Source of the DNA: Homalodisca vitripennis | Taxonomy: Eukaryota; Arthropoda; Insecta; Hemiptera; Cicadellidae | Direction of reading: 5' to 3' | Assembly (NCBI RefSeq): GCF_021130785.1 | Contig: NW_025777636.1 | Span: forward strand, 1 to 64,000 | DNA: 64,000 nt | Part shown: positions 58,436 to 64,000 of the stretch, piece by piece | How positions within the stretch are numbered: the stretch's first letter is position 1 | How the letters are laid out: the number at the start of each line of letters is the position of its first letter | Notes under the pieces: generated by a model | What the model was told of the DNA's origin: nothing | The model's database searches: none | What the model saw: only the letters and a program-made list of their open reading frames with translations | Translations under genes and position numbers: made by a program

Positions 58436-61400
58436 GCACAAGACATTGAAGCTGTAGTCTGGGAAGGGTTATTTCTAGAAGAGGAGTAGAAGTTAAGAAG
58501 CTGGTAGCCAACTACTCCAATAATACGTGAGATACGTGAACTCGCCTAAAACAAATTAGCCATATAATGATACAAATTACTTATTACAACAACGTGCTCG
58601 CTTGAAGGACGACGCCACAACTTTTATCTATTTCAATCAAGCAAATAAAAGATCTTCAAGGGTAAGTTACTTTACTATTTACAACTTTACTTTATATTAC
58701 ATTCATTTTTATACGTTTGGCATCAAAGGGCTAATATAATAATACGAAAAGATCAATTTTACTTACGGACAAAGCGCGCGAGGAAAATATTCATACGCGT
58801 GCCAATTAGGTAGTTACTCCGCTGATAATTTAGTTCCGGAACATTGGATAAAAATAATATTAAATTATACTGGCTGACTATGTTGTGAAATTTACATTAT
58901 ATAAAATTTAATTAACGGTACAACTTCCACTCTAATTGTGAGGCTGATGGAAGGAGAAAATACTATTAATGTGATTTTGAAACTCATTCAATTTAGTGCC
59001 TCCAAGATGAAAAATAACAAAAGGTATCATCTACATACCTTCACCAAATCTTCGTTTTGAACTTAGCTGAAAGCAAAGATGTTTGCTCAAAGTCCTTTTT
59101 AAATATATTGGCGAAAATAGGAGACAGTGGAGAAACCCATTGCTATTCCCTCATCTTGAAGGTAAATTTGACCCTGTAACTCCAAATCTATTGTTGTATT
59201 GAAATTTAATCCCAGTTTTAATTTAGTGGAATAATCTATTTTTATATTGCTCAACGTGTATTGATATAAAATGGCAAAAGAAAAACATGAAACCTAGTCT
59301 TTTGGTCTTATTTTTTAAAGTCATATAAATATCAGGCGAATAGAGTAGTTTTGTAAAATAAGTCGTCTATGCACTCAATACCATGATGTTCTCTCGTCTA
59401 TAACATTAAATGTAATTTATTATTTACTTGTAGTATTTTTCCATCAAATTGTGTTCAACGGGTTAAGGGTTTGTTTACAAAAAATAATTTAAAGTTTAAT
59501 TTAAATAAAAGTAATTATCAAGTGCTTTTTAAATATCAAATCTATTTTATATTAATACCGGGGTATTAATTCATAAGGAATTTAGAGACATAATTTAAAT
59601 ATATCTTATCCTTGCTAGAAGTACAAATTACTATGATTTTGTTCTAGGCAAAATATTATGTATGTCCACAGCAATGTAGATTGTAGGATAACTAGCCTAA
59701 TAAGTTATAGAGTTTTAAATAAACATAATCTGGTCATATTGTATAAATGAACTATGGCAAATGTCTGGTAAATCCTATTTCCTTCACAATCCGCCCATTG
59801 TCAAAATTAATCGTCAAACTAAGTGCATGTGTTACGTTTTACAAGAATATCTAAAAAATTTAATCATACTTTTTCTGTAATTCTTTAAAGGAAGCAAGGT
59901 TGACTATTATATTGTAAGGATGCAAAAACTCGCTAGTTTTAATCTGACGCGTAAGACGCTGTTTTTCACTATTTAAAAGTCATCTTTCACACATTTGTTA
60001 ATAATTGTATAATATATGTTTTATTCCAGCTGTTTATACCTTCATTTACACTGGTTTTGAAATAATGAAAATGGTAGAGTATTTAATTGTAAAAATAGTT
60101 GTATAACTAAAATTCAATATAGGTGTGTCTGCTTCTAGTCTAACAAGTTTTTCAGACGAGGTAAACGAATTAATTAGGTTCTTTAATTTCATTTAAAAGC
60201 CTTTATTTCATTACTTATGCAATGTAAGCCATTTTCTATTGCGTTTACTCGATACTTTGTTTAGTGGCTTTAACTTAAACTGAGATAAGCTAAATAAACG
60301 ATTCAATTAACTAAAGTTCATTTTGAAGCGTCTGTAGAATTGAGTATATCATTAGAATGTATTCTGTATTACAGGCGAGAATAATGAAAAATAAGAAAGT
60401 ACTTCGTCTCATTCAGTGTATTTTCAAGTTTTTAACGTCGTATTTTTGGCAAAGTTTATTATATTTACTCAGTATTTACACCCAAATTAATTACATATTT
60501 GGTATGGCAACAATATTTATATTTAACTCTACGGATAATATATTTAACGTGAGTGTTCTGTTTGGTAGGTGTTAGAACCTACTTATCTGTTTTTGTTAAG
60601 AGTTGAAAATTACATTGTAAATTGGATTAAAATAAAAACATTATTTTATATGGTGATTTGTGTGTTTATATCTTCAGAGAGTTATGTGACAAAAATATGG
60701 CGTCTGACAAATGGTATGTCACACACTGGGAGTGCTTCAAGATATATAAATCTGGTAGTCTCAGTCCACTTGACTCAATATATGGCATATGCGTAAAAAT
60801 TTCGAATGAACGTACAATAGACTGTATTTATTTACTATGCATAATATTAAAGATCTGGCAAATTATTGAGTATTGAATCTACATTGAGTGTCGTCTGCAT
60901 AAACGTTAGATGGACTGTACAAACGTTTTCCAAAAACTGGATAAGTCAGATGAAATGTATTACAAATTTGTAATGTGGAAATGTTTGATTAAATGAAAAC
61001 CTTTTTCATATTTTCAGTGAGGCGTCTGACATCTGAAACTGGTACGAATCGTCTTCTTGATCTTCTTTGACGTTTGTTTTAAGATATTTATAAAATTTCA
61101 GCGACGATGAAGTTCAAAACGTACTCTTTCCATTATTTCGAAATAAAGCAAAGCGAGCATTTTAATTAGGATGGAAACTCAATGAAGAGAGACTTCTCAT
61201 TGTCTCACCAGTTGCCATGTTTGATTTATTTCTTTTCTCAAGCATATGATTCTGTCAATACGACAGGTCATTTATCCTTGACCTTGCTCTATTTAATACA
61301 CATTAAAATATTATTTAAGGAATCTATCAAAGAATATGTTGTAAAAGGTTTGTTACTAATTACGGCAGCATGTTCTTTTACTTGTTAACTAATTTTAAAA

Positions 61401-64000
61401 GTAAGAAACAAAACGTATTGTTAGGAAAAAACGTAAATAATAAAGCAAAGATTCTTCCACTTGTACTATCTTAAGTTTATAGAACTCATATGAAGGTTGT
61501 ATATTTCATATTAAAGGAGTCTGCCGGAAGTGATATGTTTTAGCTTATTCAAGACACAGCTGTTTAGGTAGCTTAGGTAATCTCGCTGAGCAAAATTAAT
61601 ACGTTATCTTGTCAAGTCGGAGTTAATGTCACTTTAGCGGAGGGAGGACTAATCTCATTTAATCTGAGGAAACAGTTCATGTTACATAAGTATATTAAGA
61701 TAAGTACGCTTAATCTCCTTTTCTTTGTAGAGCTTATTAATAAGAACTCTTATCTTGTGACGTAGTCTAACAGAAAGGTCATTCCTCTTCATAATTATTC
61801 ATTTTGAAATAGATAAAATAACACATATAATAAATTGTGCAACTCTAGATACATTCATATTAATAAGTATACTAAAAGCAATTTATAGTAACAAGATTTC
61901 CTTAATAAAAGTTAATAATATATTTGCTATCAAAGGAATTGTACAATTTCTATCGAGTTACGTTTGATTATATAAAATGTGTGCTCTTGTATATGAATGC
62001 AGCGTTAAAAATGTTTTGATTTTACTATTTTATTTAACTCTAAAGATATTATACAATATAAAAATATATAATATATTCATTTTTATACCATGTATGCTAG
62101 TAATTTAAAAAAACTATAAAGTAATTCATAAAGAATTTTTAACCGTCATAAATAACCTTTAAAATATAGTACTATATTTTTTGATAATTTTTTTTTATCA
62201 AGCGACAACTCTGAACTATTACCCAAGATATTTTTGTTACATACTTATTTAGTTAATTAATTAACACTTGTACTGGTTTAAAAACTTTATCTTATGTTTC
62301 AATTTGAGATTCTTATGAGCGGATTCTTCTCTTGCTTGATAGTAGTAATGTATCTCTTAAAAATAGATGTTCTAATTATTATTTGTATACTTTCATTAAG
62401 CCTGTCACTCAAGTGACCTCAGAATAGTTTTAATGTCCATACTCATAGTATGTGGAGAACGTATCCATTTATACACATGAAATCATTCGGTTGTGGTTAA
62501 ATATTGCCGGTAGTGATATCAGCAACGAACACGTTACGATACAAACTGCCGCAGGACGATAAACCTAAAGTGTTGCAGTTGTGTAAACCGTATCCGTGAC
62601 TACAGCTGACTACTACAGTTAGGATCATGTTGTAACCGCAATATCTTCTGTGCCAGCACCACCACCACACCTGTTTGTGTATCTTCTTAATATCTGATAT
62701 TTAATTTCTTTATCATGTACAATTTTAAACGTTTAATTATGCTCTACATTGAATAGTGTCTTAGGTGTTCCGTAGTATGCTAAATAACTTAAAGTAAGAA
62801 GTAAATGTTTTAAGTAAAGTTTGGAAGTATGTTACACTTAATTATTAGTTTTTTTTATATCTGATATTGCAACGCTCATCAATAATTGAGGGCACTACAT
62901 AACTGAAAGATTACAAATATCAGGAAAGGTAATATTTCGTACAATTGTTAGAAATAGTATTAAAAGACTTCAAATTTTGCTAAGCAATTTAAAGATGGAT
63001 TTCTTTGAAAATTTATACTGCAACGAAATTTTGTACAGAAACAGTAAATGTGTACTACCAAATAAATGTCTTACTTTCAGCTTAGATATATTTTAAATAG
63101 TAAAAAATTTGTTCTAGCATTTATATCCAAATTAGATTGTGAGATTGGGACCTCTTTCCTTATCGCCCACGTTTAACCTTGAACTTCGAAAATTATCTTC
63201 CAAATTGTCAAAAATTTGAACTAAAACTGAAGTTTACACATGTTTCTCTATTGTTTTCAGACGATCTTAATCAATAGTTTCACAATAACGTTTGCCCCTG
63301 GTGAATTTAGCTAATTTCTCTATATAAATAACTTTGCATTAAACTTTTTAATTGTTTCCCCCGTTTCATCAACATTTTGGAGACTTTGAACGACGTTTTT
63401 ATTACTTGGGAAATGCACGACACAGCTGTTATTTTGCATTATCTTGATACAATTTCTTTTAATTAAGAAAGTAGCAGTCCTAATCTATTTTTCTTTCGTT
63501 AGATCAACATGTACCTTTTTCAGTAAGTTCAGTAATTTCTGGTCTTCCCCAAGATTAGTTAACTAAGTATATAATTTGATAATACACACCTGATTTTACA
63601 AATACGTATTCCGCTTAAAGTCCTTTATATTTCCAAAAACAGGATTAGGCGCTAGGTATATGTGATATATTACAAGGTACACATTTTTATTGAATGTATA
63701 TGTTTGTAAGGATTTTAAGCTAGAAATTTAACATTGATACAAATGTTTGGTTTTTATTCTGGCATGTTCTTCCTGCAGTCAAATGACAAAAGTTACATCT
63801 TTTAGCCAACATCCTTAACTGTTCACAGAGTGCCTTGTGACGATGATTACAGGAAAATTGCCAGCTTTAGATGAGTATAACCACTACAGCTTAATACAAT
63901 AAGTTCATAAATAAGATAGGTCTGTTTATTACTTACTAGGAAATAACTAGATTATGTACAGTGTAACGAATCGATAAATTGTATAACAAACTCCCTCTTA
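58436..64000. other. AT-rich intergenic DNA
   Basis: No gene, RNA or mobile element was recognised. Open frames such as 60357-60575, 60569-60796 and 61182-61388 are short and without family features. The 62480-62690 segment is less AT-rich than its surroundings but gave no match to anything known to me. Confidence 0.5.

Overview
The window looks like intergenic DNA from an arthropod, most likely an insect. It is AT-rich, has no recognisable host exon, and is filled with decayed LINEs, a Penelope-like element, a TTAA-flanked DNA transposon, tRNA-derived repeats, AT microsatellites and a large DNA virus-like transposon. The species cannot be told from the sequence.

Bases 1-14762 are a tandem array with a unit of about 1.56 kb: about eight and a half clean units from 1534 on, and a badly diverged or noisy edge at 1-1533. 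Each unit is a higher-order repeat. It holds three full and two partial copies of a roughly 175-bp monomer, a GTGA/GTCA microsatellite block, and a G-rich stretch built on GGGGGTTAA-like motifs.

Bases 14763 to about 26400 (perhaps 26800) are a Maverick/Polinton element joined to the satellite with no spacer. Reading along its minus strand from right to left, it carries a protein-primed family B DNA polymerase, a zinc-ribbon plus retroviral-type integrase, two tandemly duplicated zinc-finger genes, then on the plus strand a Bro-N/DUF3627 gene, a fragment of a second Bro gene and a penton-like minor capsid protein. Back on the minus strand come the packaging ATPase, an ACGTG minisatellite, a phospholipase A2-domain protein, a small basic protein, an adenain-type cysteine protease and a fibre-like coiled-coil protein. 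Replication (PolB), integration (INT), packaging (ATPase), maturation (protease), membrane breach (PLA2) and attachment (fibre) functions are therefore all represented, but no double-jelly-roll major capsid gene and no left terminal inverted repeat are visible.

Nearly all of these genes are split. Fourteen breaks fit one extra base and one fits one missing base, nearly all in A/T homopolymers. The satellite copies carry the same kind of private single-base insertion, so the breaks may be assembly errors rather than decay. Six genes share a TCTATNTAAATGG-like motif that runs straight into the start codon.

From 26.8 kb to the end the sequence is AT-rich. It holds LINE fragments (31.4, 32.3-32.8, 33.1-34.8, 35.4-38.5, 52.5-53.6 and 58 kb), two tRNA-like repeats (46.1 and 46.4 kb), a 2.96-kb transposon with TTAA flanks (47313-50269), a Penelope-like remnant (56.3-57.9 kb) and at least four short dispersed repeat families of unknown origin.
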